Origin: Comamonadaceae bacterium
GTDB lineage: Bacteria; Pseudomonadota; Gammaproteobacteria; Burkholderiales; Burkholderiaceae_C
Assembly (NCBI GenBank): GCA_947448735.1
Contig: CANFOS010000002.1
Coordinates: 186,001-250,000 of the forward strand
DNA length: 64,000 bases
Reading direction: 5' to 3'
Position numbers and translations under genes: made by a program. Below, piece after piece: positions 9,560 to 19,420 of this stretch (its first letter is position 1; every line of letters starts with the position of its first letter). A model generated the notes under the pieces. It ran no database searches. It saw only the letters and a list, made by a program, of their open reading frames with translations, and had not been told where the DNA came from.

Positions 9560-10657
9560 ATGCACGCACCGCTTCAAAACGACACCTTCATCCGCGCTTG
9601 TATGCGCCAGGCCACCACCCATACGCCCGTCTGGCTGATGAGGCAAGCCGGCCGCTACTTGCCAGAGTATCGTGACACCCGCGCCAAAGCCGGCAGCTTT
9701 ATGGGCCTGGCCACCAACACCGACTACGCCACTGAAGTGACACTGCAACCGCTGGAGCGCTACAAGCTGGATGCGGCTATTTTGTTCAGCGACATTTTGA
9801 CGATCCCGGACGCGATGGGTCTGGGCCTGAGCTTTGCATTGGGCGAAGGCCCCAAGTTTGCCCACAATGTTCGCGACGAAGCGGCCGTCAGCAAGCTGGC
9901 CGTGCCCGATATGGCCAAGCTGCGCTATGTGTTTGATGCGGTCAGCTCGATCCGCAAAGCGCTGCATGGCCGTGTGCCGCTGATAGGCTTTTCAGGCAGC
10001 CCCTGGACGCTGGCCTGCTACATGGTGGAAGGCGCCGGTTCTGACGACTACCGGCTGGTCAAAACCATGATGTACCAGCGACCCGATTTGATGCACAAAA
10101 TGCTGGCCATCAATGCTGACTCTGTGGCGGCCTACCTGAACGCACAAATCGATGCCGGTGCCCAAGCTGTGATGATTTTCGACAGCTGGGGCGGCGTGCT
10201 GGCCGATGCGGCTTTTCATGAGTTCAGCCTGGCCTACACGGCGCGGGTGCTGGCCCAGCTCAAGCGCAGCCACGACGGCGTGGTCATCCCGCGCCTGGTG
10301 TTCACCAAAGGCGGTGGTTTGTGGCTGGAGGCCATGGGCCAGCTCGACTGTGACGTCCTCGGCCTGGACTGGACGGTCAATCTGGGCAAGGCGCGCGCCC
10401 AGGTCGGTCACAAAATGGCCCTGCAGGGCAATCTGGACCCGAACGTGCTGTTTGCCAGCCCGGCGCAAGTACAGGCCGAGGCCGTCAAGGTGCTGGACAG
10501 CTTTGGCAAACCCCATACAGACGCTCAAACGACAGGCCCGACCCATATTTTCAACCTCGGGCATGGGATCAGCCAGTTCACGCCGCCAGAAAATGTCGCG
10601 GTGCTGGTTGACGCGGTGCATGCGCATTCCCGCAAAATGCGCGCTGCTGCGGCCTAG
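9560..10657 (+). CDS. hemE: Uroporphyrinogen decarboxylase
   Basis: 365 residues, the normal family length. HemE removes four acetate carboxyls from uroporphyrinogen III to give coproporphyrinogen III, the shared precursor of haem and bacteriochlorophyll. Signature regions are [17 protein letters not shown] near residue 20 (substrate-binding Arg and active site), [14 protein letters not shown], and [16 protein letters not shown]. The C-terminal FNLGHGI motif is present. GAGAGAC precedes the ATG. It is separated from the photosynthesis cluster by about 34 kb, so its link to pigment synthesis is metabolic rather than operonic. Confidence 0.97.
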   Translation: MHAPLQNDTFIRACMRQATTHTPVWLMRQAGRYLPEYRDTRAKAGSFMGLATNTDYATEVTLQPLERYKLDAAILFSDILTIPDAMGLGLSFALGEGPKFAHNVRDEAAVSKLAVPDMAKLRYVFDAVSSIRKALHGRVPLIGFSGSPWTLACYMVEGAGSDDYRLVKTMMYQRPDLMHKMLAINADSVAAYLNAQIDAGAQAVMIFDSWGGVLADAAFHEFSLAYTARVLAQLKRSHDGVVIPRLVFTKGGGLWLEAMGQLDCDVLGLDWTVNLGKARAQVGHKMALQGNLDPNVLFASPAQVQAEAVKVLDSFGKPHTDAQTTGPTHIFNLGHGISQFTPPENVAVLVDAVHAHSRKMRAAAA

Positions 10658-11042
10658 CCTGCTACCAATTTTTGATCGAGCCGAACCTGCATGCATTTTT
10701 CTGTGTGGCCTAGCACACAAATGCGCGCCGGTGCTCTGACTTATGCACAAAATTCGTGCTGCGGTGCGGTAAGACACCGCTTACATGTCTTTCATCGCTA
10801 TAAAAGCAATAGCACGGCTAAGTTGTTGATTTATATAGATTTCTTAAAATGCTTTTTTTGCGGGCAATCTAGCGAAAGCCTTGATTTACAAGGCCTTCCG
10901 CGTTCTGGGGCTAATCTGTCAACAAAGTTATCCACAGAAAAAGTGGGCTACTTCAAAGCGCTTTTAAATCAAGTACTTAGCGCGTTCTTTGCAAGTATTC
11001 TCAAGAAAACGCCAACAATGTCACATAAACTGAGGTAGGCCC
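10658..11042. other. hemE-priA intergenic region with a consensus DnaA box
   Basis: 385 bases with no gene I can support. The middle (about 10790-10860) is AT-rich compared with its flanks. A perfect DnaA-box sequence TTATCCACA lies at 10928-10936, and other near-palindromic pieces are scattered nearby. An open frame at 10691-11038 has no domain, unusual composition and no ribosome site, so I do not call it. The region presumably holds the priA promoter; I see no convincing -35/-10 pair. Confidence 0.5.
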
Positions 11043-13142
11043 ATGACGCATTGGCCAAAAGTTGTGGTGGCCACGCCTGCCCACAGTGCCCTTGCTGGGC
11101 CGCTGACTTACAGAAGTGAGTTGCCACTTGCTCCCGGCACACTGGTGCGCGTGCCACTGGGCAAACGTGAAGTGCTGGGTGTGGTGTGGGAAAGCGCCGC
11201 TGACAGTGGCGGCCTGCTGGAAATGCAGACCAAAAACATCGCGGGCGTGCTCGATGGCATGGCCCCGCTGGCTGCCAGTTGGCGCGCGCTGGTCAGTTTT
11301 ACATCTGGTTACTACCAGCGCTCCTTGGGTGAAGTCGCCCTGGCGGCGTTGCCGCCGCAGTTGCGGGAACTGACAGGTGAGCAGCTGGCCAGGCGACTCA
11401 AGCGCCGGGTTCTAGATACCAGCGGCGCACAAGATACGGCGGACTTGCCAGCGCTGAGCGAACAGCAAGAAGCGGCCCTGGCTGAATGGGGCGCAGAAAG
11501 CCACGGAAAAAACCGGCCTGCCTTGCTGTTTGGTGCCACCGGCAGCGGCAAGACAGAGGTGTATTTGCGCCTGGCCGCCCGGGTGCTGGGGCAAGACCCC
11601 AGCGCCCAGGTGCTGGTGATGGTGCCCGAGATCAACCTCACCCCGCAACTGGAGGCCCGGTTTGCAGAGCGCTTTGCCCATTTGGGCAGCGAGCGTGTGG
11701 TGGCGCTGCACAGCGGCCTGACGCCGGCCCAGCGCCTGAAAAGCTGGCTGGCTGCCCATGCGGGTCATGCCCGTCTGATATTGGGCACCCGCATGGCGGT
11801 GCTGGCATCGATGCCCCAGCTCAAGCTGATCGTGGTCGATGAAGAGCACGACCCCAGCTACAAGCAGCAAGAAGGCGCACGCTATTCAGCCCGAGACCTG
11901 GCGGTGTACCGCGCCAGCACCCAAGGCGACTGCCGCGTCCTGCTCGGGTCCGCAACGCCCTCACTGGAAAGCTGGCAGGCCACCATCAGCGGCAAATACC
12001 AATTGCTGACGATGTCAGACCGTATTGGGGCCAATTCTGAGACTGGGGGATTACCACTTATCCGCGGCATCGACATGAATCACCAGCCCAAACATTGCGT
12101 GATTGCCCCGCCACTGGTCGAGGCGATTCAAGCCCGCATCGCACGCGGCGAACAATCGCTGATTTTTCTCAACCGGCGCGGTTACGCCCCGGTGCTGGCC
12201 TGTCACGACTGCGGCTGGAAAAGCGAATGCCCGCATTGCAGCGCCTACCGCGTCTTTCACAAAATAGACCGCACCCTGCGCTGCCACCACTGCGGCTATA
12301 CAGAACGTGTGCCGCGTGCTTGCCCGACATGCGGCAACATCGACATTGCGCCTGTTGGCCGCGGCACCGAGCGTCTGGAAGAACACCTGTCCGAACTGCT
12401 GGGCAACATCAAGCGGCCTGATGGCGGCGCGGTGCGAATCGCCCGCATCGACGCCGACAGCACCAGGCTCAAAGGCGCACTGCAATCTCAGCTGGCCAGC
12501 GTGCACGCCGGCGAGGTCGATGTCTTGGTCGGCACTCAAATGATCGCCAAAGGCCACGACTTCAGGCACATCACGCTGGTGGCCGCCATCAACCCCGACG
12601 GCGCGCTGTTTTCAAGCGACTTTCGCGCGCCCGAGCGTTTGTTCAGCCTGCTGATGCAGGCCGCTGGCCGGGCCGGGCGCGATGCCGCCCGCAGTGGTGC
12701 CAGCCAGATGTGGGTGCAAACCTTTCATCCCCAGCACCCGCTGTTTGCTGCACTGAAAACGCACGACTACCCCCAGTTTGCGGCGCAGCAACTTCAAGAA
12801 CGCCAGGCCGCAGGCCTGTCACCGTTCGGCTTTTCAGCCTTGGTCCGCGCCGAGGCCAAGACGCAAGACCTCGCCCAAGGGTTCTTGAACGCCGCTATGG
12901 CCAGCGCGCAGCTGGCTGGGCTGGAAGGCCACGACCGCATCTCCGCCTACCCGGCTGTGCCGATGACCATCCAGCGCGTCGCCAACATCGAGCGCGCCCA
13001 AATGCTGGTGGAAAGTGCATCGCGCACCGCCCTGCAACGTTTTTTGGCAGCTTGGCAGCCACTGCTGCTTGCGACGCGCAAGCAAGGCGACTTCAAGAGC
13101 TTGATACGCTGGGCGATTGATGTGGATCCGCTGGCGATTTAA
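11043..13142 (+). CDS. priA: Primosomal protein N' (replication restart helicase PriA)
   Basis: 699 residues, usual length. PriA is a 3'-5' superfamily 2 helicase that reloads the replisome at stalled forks. The N-terminal DNA-binding domain is followed by GATGSGKTEVY (Walker A, near residue 170), VDEEHDPSYKQQ (motif II), GSATPSLES (motif III) and the zinc-binding cysteine cluster CHDCGWKSECPHC ... CHHCGY ... CPTCG. The C-terminal helicase motifs QMIAKGHDF and QAAGRAGRD are intact. It converges on the AEC transporter gene with a 4-base overlap at the stops. Confidence 0.96.
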   Translation: MTHWPKVVVATPAHSALAGPLTYRSELPLAPGTLVRVPLGKREVLGVVWESAADSGGLLEMQTKNIAGVLDGMAPLAASWRALVSFTSGYYQRSLGEVALAALPPQLRELTGEQLARRLKRRVLDTSGAQDTADLPALSEQQEAALAEWGAESHGKNRPALLFGATGSGKTEVYLRLAARVLGQDPSAQVLVMVPEINLTPQLEARFAERFAHLGSERVVALHSGLTPAQRLKSWLAAHAGHARLILGTRMAVLASMPQLKLIVVDEEHDPSYKQQEGARYSARDLAVYRASTQGDCRVLLGSATPSLESWQATISGKYQLLTMSDRIGANSETGGLPLIRGIDMNHQPKHCVIAPPLVEAIQARIARGEQSLIFLNRRGYAPVLACHDCGWKSECPHCSAYRVFHKIDRTLRCHHCGYTERVPRACPTCGNIDIAPVGRGTERLEEHLSELLGNIKRPDGGAVRIARIDADSTRLKGALQSQLASVHAGEVDVLVGTQMIAKGHDFRHITLVAAINPDGALFSSDFRAPERLFSLLMQAAGRAGRDAARSGASQMWVQTFHPQHPLFAALKTHDYPQFAAQQLQERQAAGLSPFGFSALVRAEAKTQDLAQGFLNAAMASAQLAGLEGHDRISAYPAVPMTIQRVANIERAQMLVESASRTALQRFLAAWQPLLLATRKQGDFKSLIRWAIDVDPLAI

Positions 13143-14092
13143 GTCAACAGCGCCACTGCCCCAGAAAACGTCAAAAACGCCAGCACGGTCGACAACAAAA
13201 TAATCCGTGCAATCCGCCCGTTGTCGGCGTTGAAGCGTTCAGCCAGCAGGGCCACATTGCTGGCACTTGGCAGGGCCGCCACCAGCACCACCACCGTCAG
13301 TGCGAAGCGGTCCAGCGGTACCCCCAGGCGAATGGCCGCCAGGCCCATCAGCAGCAGCAACACCGGCTGCAGCACCAGCTTGATCAACACCACCGGCAAA
13401 TAGTCACCCAGCGGCATGCCGCGCGTGCTGTTGGCTTGCGACCGGGCCAGCACCGCACCAATCGTGAACAGCGCCACTGGCGATGCGGCATCGGCCAGCA
13501 AGCCCACGGTTTGCAGCACTGGCAGCGGCAGCGTCAACTCAAAGGCCGAGGCCAGGGCCCCACCCAAAATCGCCCACGGCATCGGGTTCATGGCCACGCC
13601 TTTGAGTGCGTTTTTAGCCGCTACACCGGCACCGTGGCTGCCTGCTGCGTCCAGGCGCGACAGTGCAATGCACAGAGAGCTCGTCACCACCAGATCGACG
13701 GCGATGGTCACAATCGCCGGGCCGGCTGCCTTGGCGCCCAGCAGCGCCACCAAAAGCGGTACCCCCATGTAACCGGTGTTGGGGAAAGCCGCCACCAGCG
13801 CACCAAACGACGCGTCGTTCCAGCCGATGTGCCCCATGCGCGTCACAGCAACCGTGAAACACACCACCACCAAAGCACAGGCCAGGTACACCGCCACCAG
13901 GCCGCCATCGAGCAACTGCGCAATCGGCGTGCTGCTGCCAAAGCGGTAGAGCATGCACGGCAAGGCAAAGTACAGGACAAAAATGTTCAAGCCCGGAATC
14001 GCCACCTGCGGCAGCCAGCCGCGTCGCGTCGCTACGTAGCCGCACAAAACCAGTGCAAAAAAGGGAAAGGTGACGAGAAGAATGGCGAGCAT
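13139..14092 (-). CDS. AEC family transporter (auxin efflux carrier type permease)
   Basis: 317 residues, about ten predicted membrane segments starting immediately at the N-terminus (MLAILLVTFPFFALVLCGYVA). The pattern NIFVLYFALPCMLYRF and AFPNTGYMGVPLL, with the helix-breaking Asn-Tyr-Gly-Pro cluster, is typical of the auxin efflux carrier/malonate permease superfamily. Bacterial members move organic acids or similar small molecules; the substrate is not predictable here. It overlaps priA by 4 bases at the 3' end and stands alone as a transcription unit. Confidence 0.88.
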   Translation of the reverse strand: MLAILLVTFPFFALVLCGYVATRRGWLPQVAIPGLNIFVLYFALPCMLYRFGSSTPIAQLLDGGLVAVYLACALVVVCFTVAVTRMGHIGWNDASFGALVAAFPNTGYMGVPLLVALLGAKAAGPAIVTIAVDLVVTSSLCIALSRLDAAGSHGAGVAAKNALKGVAMNPMPWAILGGALASAFELTLPLPVLQTVGLLADAASPVALFTIGAVLARSQANSTRGMPLGDYLPVVLIKLVLQPVLLLLMGLAAIRLGVPLDRFALTVVVLVAALPSASNVALLAERFNADNGRIARIILLSTVLAFLTFSGAVALLT

Positions 14093-14399
14093 GGGGGAAA
14101 GCGGTTGCCTGGCAAATGTTTTGACGCTATCAAATAAATAGCTGATTGCCCATGATTTTATTCGGCTGTAGGGATAAAACGTGGGTGAAAGCCTGATTAT
14201 TGTTGTTTTGACGCCTTGGGGGTCTCTTCATTCTTTTCAGGAAGAATTGACACCCGCGCCGCACAATCCCATCACGTTTTGCCTGAAATACCCCTCAATA
14301 GGTATCGGCAACTGCCCGTTATGATTTGCAGCCAGCTCTTTTGACTCTTTTCTGCAGCCCTGCACCGGACAGAACCTCTTCCCGAATCGATCCTCCTAC
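14093..14399. other. Intergenic region between divergent AEC transporter and Rep helicase genes
   Basis: 307 bases serving two divergent genes, so promoters in both directions are expected. A TATGAT hexamer at 14320-14325 could be a -10 for the helicase gene, but I find no matching -35. A stretch at about 14125-14175 belongs to the dispersed repeat discussed in findings. No open frame here looks real. Confidence 0.4.
14125..14175 (+). repeat. Dispersed short repeat (intergenic copy)
   Basis: The core AAATAGCTGATTGCCCA lies in a segment that ends with a GGCTGTAGGG block. It shares the order TAGCT, then GCCxA about six bases later, then a GGCTG-like block about twenty bases on, with copies near 5502, 7212, 16578 and 43981. 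The similarity is by eye only. Confidence 0.4.
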
Positions 14400-16535
14400 A
14401 TGTCCGACTCCCTGGCCGCCGGCCTGAACCTGGCCCAACTTGAAGCTGTCAACTATTTTGAAGGCCCCTGCCTGGTGCTGGCGGGTGCTGGTTCGGGCAA
14501 AACGCGGGTGATCACCCACAAGATTGGGCGTTTGATCCAGTCAGGCCTGAAAGCTGAGCAAATTGCTGCCATCACCTTTACCAACAAGGCGGCCGCCGAG
14601 ATGCGGGAGCGGGCCAAAAAGCTGATCGGCCGGCCCGCCAAGGGCGTGCTGATTTGTACTTTTCACTCGCTGGGTATGCGCATGCTGCGGCAAGACGGCG
14701 AGGTGCTGGGTTTGAAAAAGCAGTTTTCAATTCTCGACACCGACGACGTGACCAGCATCATCAAAGACGCAGGCGGCGGCACCGATGCAGCCACCGCCCG
14801 GCAGTGGCAGTGGACCATCAGCCGCTGGAAGAACATGGGGCTCAACTCGGCACAGGCGGCCGAGATTGCCAGTGGCGAAGAAGAAGCCCTGACAGCCCGC
14901 ATCATGGCGCGCTATGAAGAGCGTTTGACGGCCTACCAGAGTGTGGACTTTGACGACTTGATTGGCTTGCCGCTTAAGTTATTGCAAGAGCACGATGCCG
15001 TGCGTACCAAGTGGCAAGAATCCTTGGGCCACGTGCTGGTCGATGAATACCAGGACACCAACGCCACCCAGTACGAGGTGCTCAAGTGCCTGGTCGGTGA
15101 GCGCGGCAGGTTTACCGCCGTGGGCGACGATGACCAGTCGATCTACGGTTGGCGTGGGGCCACGCTGGACAACCTCAAAAAACTGCCGGTGGACTACCCG
15201 AATTTGAAGGTGGTGAAGCTGGAGCAAAACTACCGCTCAACCAGCGCGATTTTGCGCGCGGCCAACAATGTGATTGGCCCCAACCCCAAGCTGTTCCCCA
15301 AAACCCTGTTCAGTGAGCTGGGTGAAGGCGAGCCGGTGCGGGTGGTCGATTGCGACAGCGAAGAACATGAGGCCAGCCGCGTGGTGGCCCGCATCCAGAG
15401 CCTGCGGGCTGAAGGTAGCTTGCAAGCCGCCGGTGGCCAGTACAGGGAATGGAAAGACTTTTGCGTACTGTACCGCGCCAACCACATGGCCAAGCCGTTT
15501 GAAAAAGCATTTCGCAAAGCCAACATTCCGTACAAGGTGTCGGGCGGGCAAAGCTTTTTTGACCGGGCCGAGATCAAAGACCTGTGCTGCTGGCTGCGCC
15601 TGCTGGCCAACAACGACGATGACCCGGCCTTCATGCGCGCCGTGACCACGCCCAAGCGGGGCATTGGCCACACCACTCTGGGCGGGCTCGGTACTTTTGC
15701 CAGCCAGTACAAACTGAGCTTGTTTGAAGCGCTGTTCAGCCATTCCCTCAGCTCGGTGCTGCCCGCCAAAGCGCTGGCCTCGCTCAACGAGTTTGGCCGC
15801 TACCTGAACGACCTCGAATACCGTGCCAAACGCACCGTGGGCGCAGAAGACGCGCTGGTGTTTTTAAAAGACTGGCTCAAAGAAATTGACTACGAAAAAA
15901 ACCTGTACGACGGCGAAGACAGCGAAAAAATAGCCGCTGCCAAATGGACCAACGTGATGGACTTTTGCGAATGGATGGCGCAGCGCTGCGGCGGCCAAGA
16001 CGATGACGAAGCAGGCGGTGTCATCACCGCACCCCTGAAAACCATGCTCGAAGTCGTGCAAAGTATTGCGCTGCTGTCCACCTTGTCTGAACGCGAAGGC
16101 GAGCAGAACGTGGTGACGCTGTCAACCCTGCACGCCGCCAAGGGGCTGGAATGGCCGCATGTGGTGCTGGCCGGGGTCAATGAAGGCTTGCTGCCCTTCA
16201 AAATGGAAGATGATGACGGCCACAACACCGACGACATCGCCCTGCGCCTGCAAGAAGAGCGCCGCCTGATGTACGTTGGCATCACCCGCGCGCAGCGCAC
16301 GCTGGCCGTCAACTGGCTGCGCCGCCGCAAAAAGGGCCGCGACACGATCGCCGGGCTGCCCAGCCGCTTCATTGCCGAAATGGCTTTGAGTAAAGAAACG
16401 GTCAAAGAAGACCCGCGAGAAAAAATCAAGGCGCTGCGGGCTGAGTTTGCGCAGCGCGCGCTCGATGCTGCGGCGCTGCAAGCGGCCAGCCAGGCAGCCA
16501 CGCCGGCAACAGCAAAAGTGCCCGCCTGGGAATGA
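14400..16535 (+). CDS. rep: UvrD/Rep-type ATP-dependent DNA helicase
   Basis: 711 residues. Superfamily 1A helicase motifs are all visible: LNLAQLEAV (Q motif), AGAGSGKTRVI (motif I), TFTNKAAAEMRERA (Ia), VDEYQDTN (II), GDDDQSIYGWRGA (III), QNYRS (IV), LSTLHAAKGLEWPHV (V) and YVGITRAQ (VI). The N-terminus and the insertion pattern fit Rep better than UvrD, so I give rep with some reservation. The role would be moving along DNA 3'-5' to clear proteins ahead of the replisome. Its stop overlaps the ATG of the next small gene. Confidence 0.85.
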   Translation: MSDSLAAGLNLAQLEAVNYFEGPCLVLAGAGSGKTRVITHKIGRLIQSGLKAEQIAAITFTNKAAAEMRERAKKLIGRPAKGVLICTFHSLGMRMLRQDGEVLGLKKQFSILDTDDVTSIIKDAGGGTDAATARQWQWTISRWKNMGLNSAQAAEIASGEEEALTARIMARYEERLTAYQSVDFDDLIGLPLKLLQEHDAVRTKWQESLGHVLVDEYQDTNATQYEVLKCLVGERGRFTAVGDDDQSIYGWRGATLDNLKKLPVDYPNLKVVKLEQNYRSTSAILRAANNVIGPNPKLFPKTLFSELGEGEPVRVVDCDSEEHEASRVVARIQSLRAEGSLQAAGGQYREWKDFCVLYRANHMAKPFEKAFRKANIPYKVSGGQSFFDRAEIKDLCCWLRLLANNDDDPAFMRAVTTPKRGIGHTTLGGLGTFASQYKLSLFEALFSHSLSSVLPAKALASLNEFGRYLNDLEYRAKRTVGAEDALVFLKDWLKEIDYEKNLYDGEDSEKIAAAKWTNVMDFCEWMAQRCGGQDDDEAGGVITAPLKTMLEVVQSIALLSTLSEREGEQNVVTLSTLHAAKGLEWPHVVLAGVNEGLLPFKMEDDDGHNTDDIALRLQEERRLMYVGITRAQRTLAVNWLRRRKKGRDTIAGLPSRFIAEMALSKETVKEDPREKIKALRAEFAQRALDAAALQAASQAATPATAKVPAWE

Positions 16536-17038
16536 CCATGAGGCATCGCATCTTAAAACCATTTGCTTTGTTTTTAATAGCTGCTGGCCTAGGTATTCAG
16601 GGGGCTGGCGCTCAAAATAACCCTCCAAATGCTCCCCCGGCAGCCTGCCCGCCGACCACAACCATCAAAGCGCCGCAGCTCTACGGCATCTGGCAGGTCA
16701 CCTTCACTAACCCGCCTGCCGGCTTGCCCGCCCGAGCCGTGCTGCTGCTGGAAAAGCACGAAGAATTTGCCGATAGCCTGAGCGGACTGGTCAGCCGCGA
16801 TTCAGTCACCGCCAGCGGCCACGCCGCCAAAGCCGCACTGGCCGGGGATGTTGAAGATGGCATGCTGATCCTGGACGAATCCAGCAACAACACCAGCATC
16901 TCGGGCACCTGGAACGGCGAGCTGGTTCAAAGCGCTTGTGGCCGTGAAGTCAAAGGCATGTGGAAAGACACCAGCGCCAGCGCAGCGCCCGATGCGCCCG
17001 ATGTGCCCTTCACGATGGTCAAGCGTCCGGGCTGGTGA
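16532..17038 (+). CDS. Small exported protein, unknown function
   Basis: 168 residues. The N-terminus (MTMRHRILKPFALFLIAAGLGIQGAGAQ) is a standard cleavable signal peptide, followed by a Pro/Asn-rich linker and a beta-rich domain containing YGIWQVTF, a GTWNGEL repeat-like block and two Cys that may pair. I recognise no family. It starts inside the stop of the helicase gene (ATGA), suggesting coupling. The signal-peptide coding part (about 16563-16612) resembles the dispersed repeat found elsewhere in the window, which could mean the leader arose from a repeat insertion. Confidence 0.7.
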   Translation: MTMRHRILKPFALFLIAAGLGIQGAGAQNNPPNAPPAACPPTTTIKAPQLYGIWQVTFTNPPAGLPARAVLLLEKHEEFADSLSGLVSRDSVTASGHAAKAALAGDVEDGMLILDESSNNTSISGTWNGELVQSACGREVKGMWKDTSASAAPDAPDVPFTMVKRPGW

Positions 17039-17077
17039 CCTACAGCCCGCGCAGCCGATGGGCTGTAAGCTGGAGCG

Positions 17078-18391
17078 ATGCTTGAACCAGACGCCTTTAC
17101 CCTGGGCTGCATCATCATTGGCACGCTGTTGATCGCCAAAACGCTGGGCGGCTCTTTCATCAGCCGGCTGCCGCTCAGTGCGGCCATGTTGTACCTGGCC
17201 GTCGGCGTGGCGATAGGCCCCTGGGGCTGGGGGCTGCTCAAACTGGACGCTTTCAAAAACACGGTACTGCTGGAGCGCCTGACCGAAGTAGCGCTGCTCA
17301 TCTCGCTGTTCACCGCTGGCATGAAGCTGGAACTGCCCCTCAAAGACAAGCGCTGGCGCATCCCGGTGCAACTGGCCACCGTGTCGATGCTGCTGACGGT
17401 GGCCGCGATAGCCGCTGCAGGCGTGTGGCTTTTAAATTTGCCGCTGGGCGCCGCCGTGTTGCTGGGCGCGATTTTGGCACCCACCGACCCGGTGCTGGCA
17501 TCTGATGTGCAGGTGGCCAACCCCGGCGACCGTGACCGCCTGCGCTTTGGCCTGACCGGAGAAGGCGGGCTGAACGACGGCACGGCTTTTCCGTTGGTCA
17601 TGCTGGGGCTGGGCCTGCTCGGCCTGCATGAACTGGGCGACCTGCAGTGGCGTTGGTGGTCCATCGATGTGCTGTGGGCAGTCGCTGGCGGCCTGGCTTT
17701 GGGCTACGCCATGGGCACGCTGGTGGGCCGCGCCATCATTTATTTGCGTACCCAGCGGCTGGAAGCGCTGGGTTCAGACGAGTTCATCGCCCTCGGCCTG
17801 ATTGCCCTGACTTATGGGCTGGCGCTGCTGACCTTGACCTATGGGTTTCTGGCGGTGTTTGCAGCGGGGCTGGCGCTCCGGCGAATTGATGAGCCGGCCA
17901 CTGTTGCAACCGACATTGTCAACACCGAGCTCAGCGCGGAAGACCAACGCGCCACTGGCAGCCACGCACCGGCCCACATGATGCGCCAGGTCGAGCGATT
18001 TAACAGCCAGTTGGAAAGCTTTGCTGAAGTGGCCATCGTGCTGGTGGTGGGCGTGCTGCTGGCCAGTACCCGGTTTGAGCCCGCCGTGCTCTGGTTTGTG
18101 CCGCTGCTGTTCTTGGCAATTCGCCCGGCTGCCGTGGCCGTGGGCCTTCTGGGCACGGATGCAAGACCGGCCCAGCGCCGCCTGATGGCCTGGTTTGGCA
18201 TACGCGGCATTGGCTCACTGTATTACCTGCTGTATGCCATCAGCCACGGCATTGAGGTGCCGCTGGCCAGACAGTTGCTGTCCATCACGCTGGCCGTCAT
18301 CGTGACGTCGGTGATTGCGCATGGTGTGTCGGTCACGCCGCTGATGAAAAAGTACGAACGTCGCAAAGCCAGCGAGCGCAAAAGCCAATGA
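17078..18391 (+). CDS. Sodium/proton antiporter, CPA1 (NhaP) family
   Basis: 437 residues with about twelve hydrophobic segments. The CPA1 signatures are the fifth-helix APTDPVLASDVQV (the essential Asp in TDP) and GLNDGTAFPLVMLGLG. The N-terminal helix region SAAMLYLAVGVAIGPWGWG also fits. Members exchange cytoplasmic Na+ or K+ for protons in pH and salt homeostasis; the ion is not predictable from sequence. The C-terminal tail is short and basic (KKYERRKASERKSQ), with no regulatory domain. Confidence 0.88.
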   Translation: MLEPDAFTLGCIIIGTLLIAKTLGGSFISRLPLSAAMLYLAVGVAIGPWGWGLLKLDAFKNTVLLERLTEVALLISLFTAGMKLELPLKDKRWRIPVQLATVSMLLTVAAIAAAGVWLLNLPLGAAVLLGAILAPTDPVLASDVQVANPGDRDRLRFGLTGEGGLNDGTAFPLVMLGLGLLGLHELGDLQWRWWSIDVLWAVAGGLALGYAMGTLVGRAIIYLRTQRLEALGSDEFIALGLIALTYGLALLTLTYGFLAVFAAGLALRRIDEPATVATDIVNTELSAEDQRATGSHAPAHMMRQVERFNSQLESFAEVAIVLVVGVLLASTRFEPAVLWFVPLLFLAIRPAAVAVGLLGTDARPAQRRLMAWFGIRGIGSLYYLLYAISHGIEVPLARQLLSITLAVIVTSVIAHGVSVTPLMKKYERRKASERKSQ

Positions 18392-18669
18392 TTTCAATCC
18401 ACGTCAACTGATGTTACCGACGCCAACGTTCCAGAAAATGCAGCCACAGAAATCGCTTGGCGGCTAAGTGATCGAGCTGCCACAGGCCTCAAGCTGCGGT
18501 TGACATTACGCCGTGCACGACTGCTTTGGACAACAAAGCGGACTTTTAGACTCTTGAACTCATCGCCACACCAGAGTCATCCGATCTAACGGCGATGCCA
18601 ACTGGGCGGACGTAGGTTGACGTTTGGGTAATGCTTATTTGATAATTAACCAAGTGGTACATTTAGCAA
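18392..18669. promoter_or_regulatory. tetR upstream region with -35/-10 pair and candidate operator
   Basis: 278 bases without a gene. A TTGACG at 18617-18622 and GATAAT at 18641-18646, 18 bases apart, make a credible sigma-70 promoter for the tetR gene. At 18648-18663, just after the -10, is AACCAAGTGGTACATT, which matches 11 of 16 positions of AACTAGTTCGTACATT upstream of the TRAP operon. A TetR-family operator is the likely meaning. The upstream 200 bases show nothing I can interpret. Confidence 0.5.
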
Positions 18670-19353
18670 ATGACGAAATCAACTTCCTCAGCTTCCAGCA
18701 AGGCCGGTACTTCTCGAACCAACGACCCTGAACGGACAATGGCAGAGATCTTGAGTGTTGCGACTACAGAATTTGCAGACAAAGGCCTTGCAGGCGCGCG
18801 CATTGATGAAATCGCTGCAGCCACCCGCACCAGCAAGCGCATGATCTACTACTATTTTGGTAGCAAAGAAGGTCTATATGTGAACGTGCTGGAAGCGGCG
18901 TACGGGCGCATGCGACAGATTGAGGCGGACCTGCACCTCCATGACCTGGAGCCCGAAGCGGCACTCAGGCGCTTGGTTGAATTTACCTACGATCACCATC
19001 AAAGCAATGAAGAGTTCATTCGCTTGGTCATGAGCGAGAACGTGCAGCGCGGTGAGTATTTGGCACAAAGCAACGAAATCCAAAAACTCAATGGCTCCGC
19101 ACTTCAGACCATTCAGGATTTGTACGCGCGAGGTGTGAAAAAGGGCGTTTTTAAGAAAAACCTGACCCCCCTCGAAATTCACTCGGCCATTTCAGCCTTG
19201 ACATTCTTCAATGTGTCCAACCAGCACACATTTGGCTTGATTTTCAAAGGCAAATCTCCCCAAGGCAAAGCACAAACCCTGAAAAAGGCGCAGGTGGTGG
19301 ACATGTTGGTCAGTTATGTTTGTGTGTCCTCGCGCAACGGTGGTGCTATTTAA
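18670..19353 (+). CDS. TetR/AcrR family transcriptional regulator
   Basis: 227 residues. The N-terminal helix-turn-helix is clear: ATTEFADKGLAGARIDEIAAA then TSKRMIYYYFGSKEGLY, the TetR recognition helix. The C-terminal part is the variable ligand-binding helical domain and carries no signature naming the ligand. A Ser/Thr-rich N-terminal extension of about 25 residues precedes the HTH. It lies directly upstream of the TRAP-shikimate operon on the same strand, 113 bases away, and both have a similar motif in their promoters. I infer that it represses this operon and itself until a substrate is present. Confidence 0.9.
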   Translation: MTKSTSSASSKAGTSRTNDPERTMAEILSVATTEFADKGLAGARIDEIAAATRTSKRMIYYYFGSKEGLYVNVLEAAYGRMRQIEADLHLHDLEPEAALRRLVEFTYDHHQSNEEFIRLVMSENVQRGEYLAQSNEIQKLNGSALQTIQDLYARGVKKGVFKKNLTPLEIHSAISALTFFNVSNQHTFGLIFKGKSPQGKAQTLKKAQVVDMLVSYVCVSSRNGGAI

Positions 19354-19420
19354 ATTTGACATAACAGCTAGGCAAATATTCTTTTGGCGAATCAGGGTAA
19401 CTACGAAGTTCAAAACAACT

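Noticed and set aside
10790..10960. Replication origin
   Set aside because: Only one perfect DnaA box, no box cluster and no dnaA or dnaN neighbour.
10691..11038. 115-residue open frame between hemE and priA
   Set aside because: No ribosome site, unusual Cys/Ser/Lys-rich composition and AT-rich promoter-like DNA; better read as non-coding.
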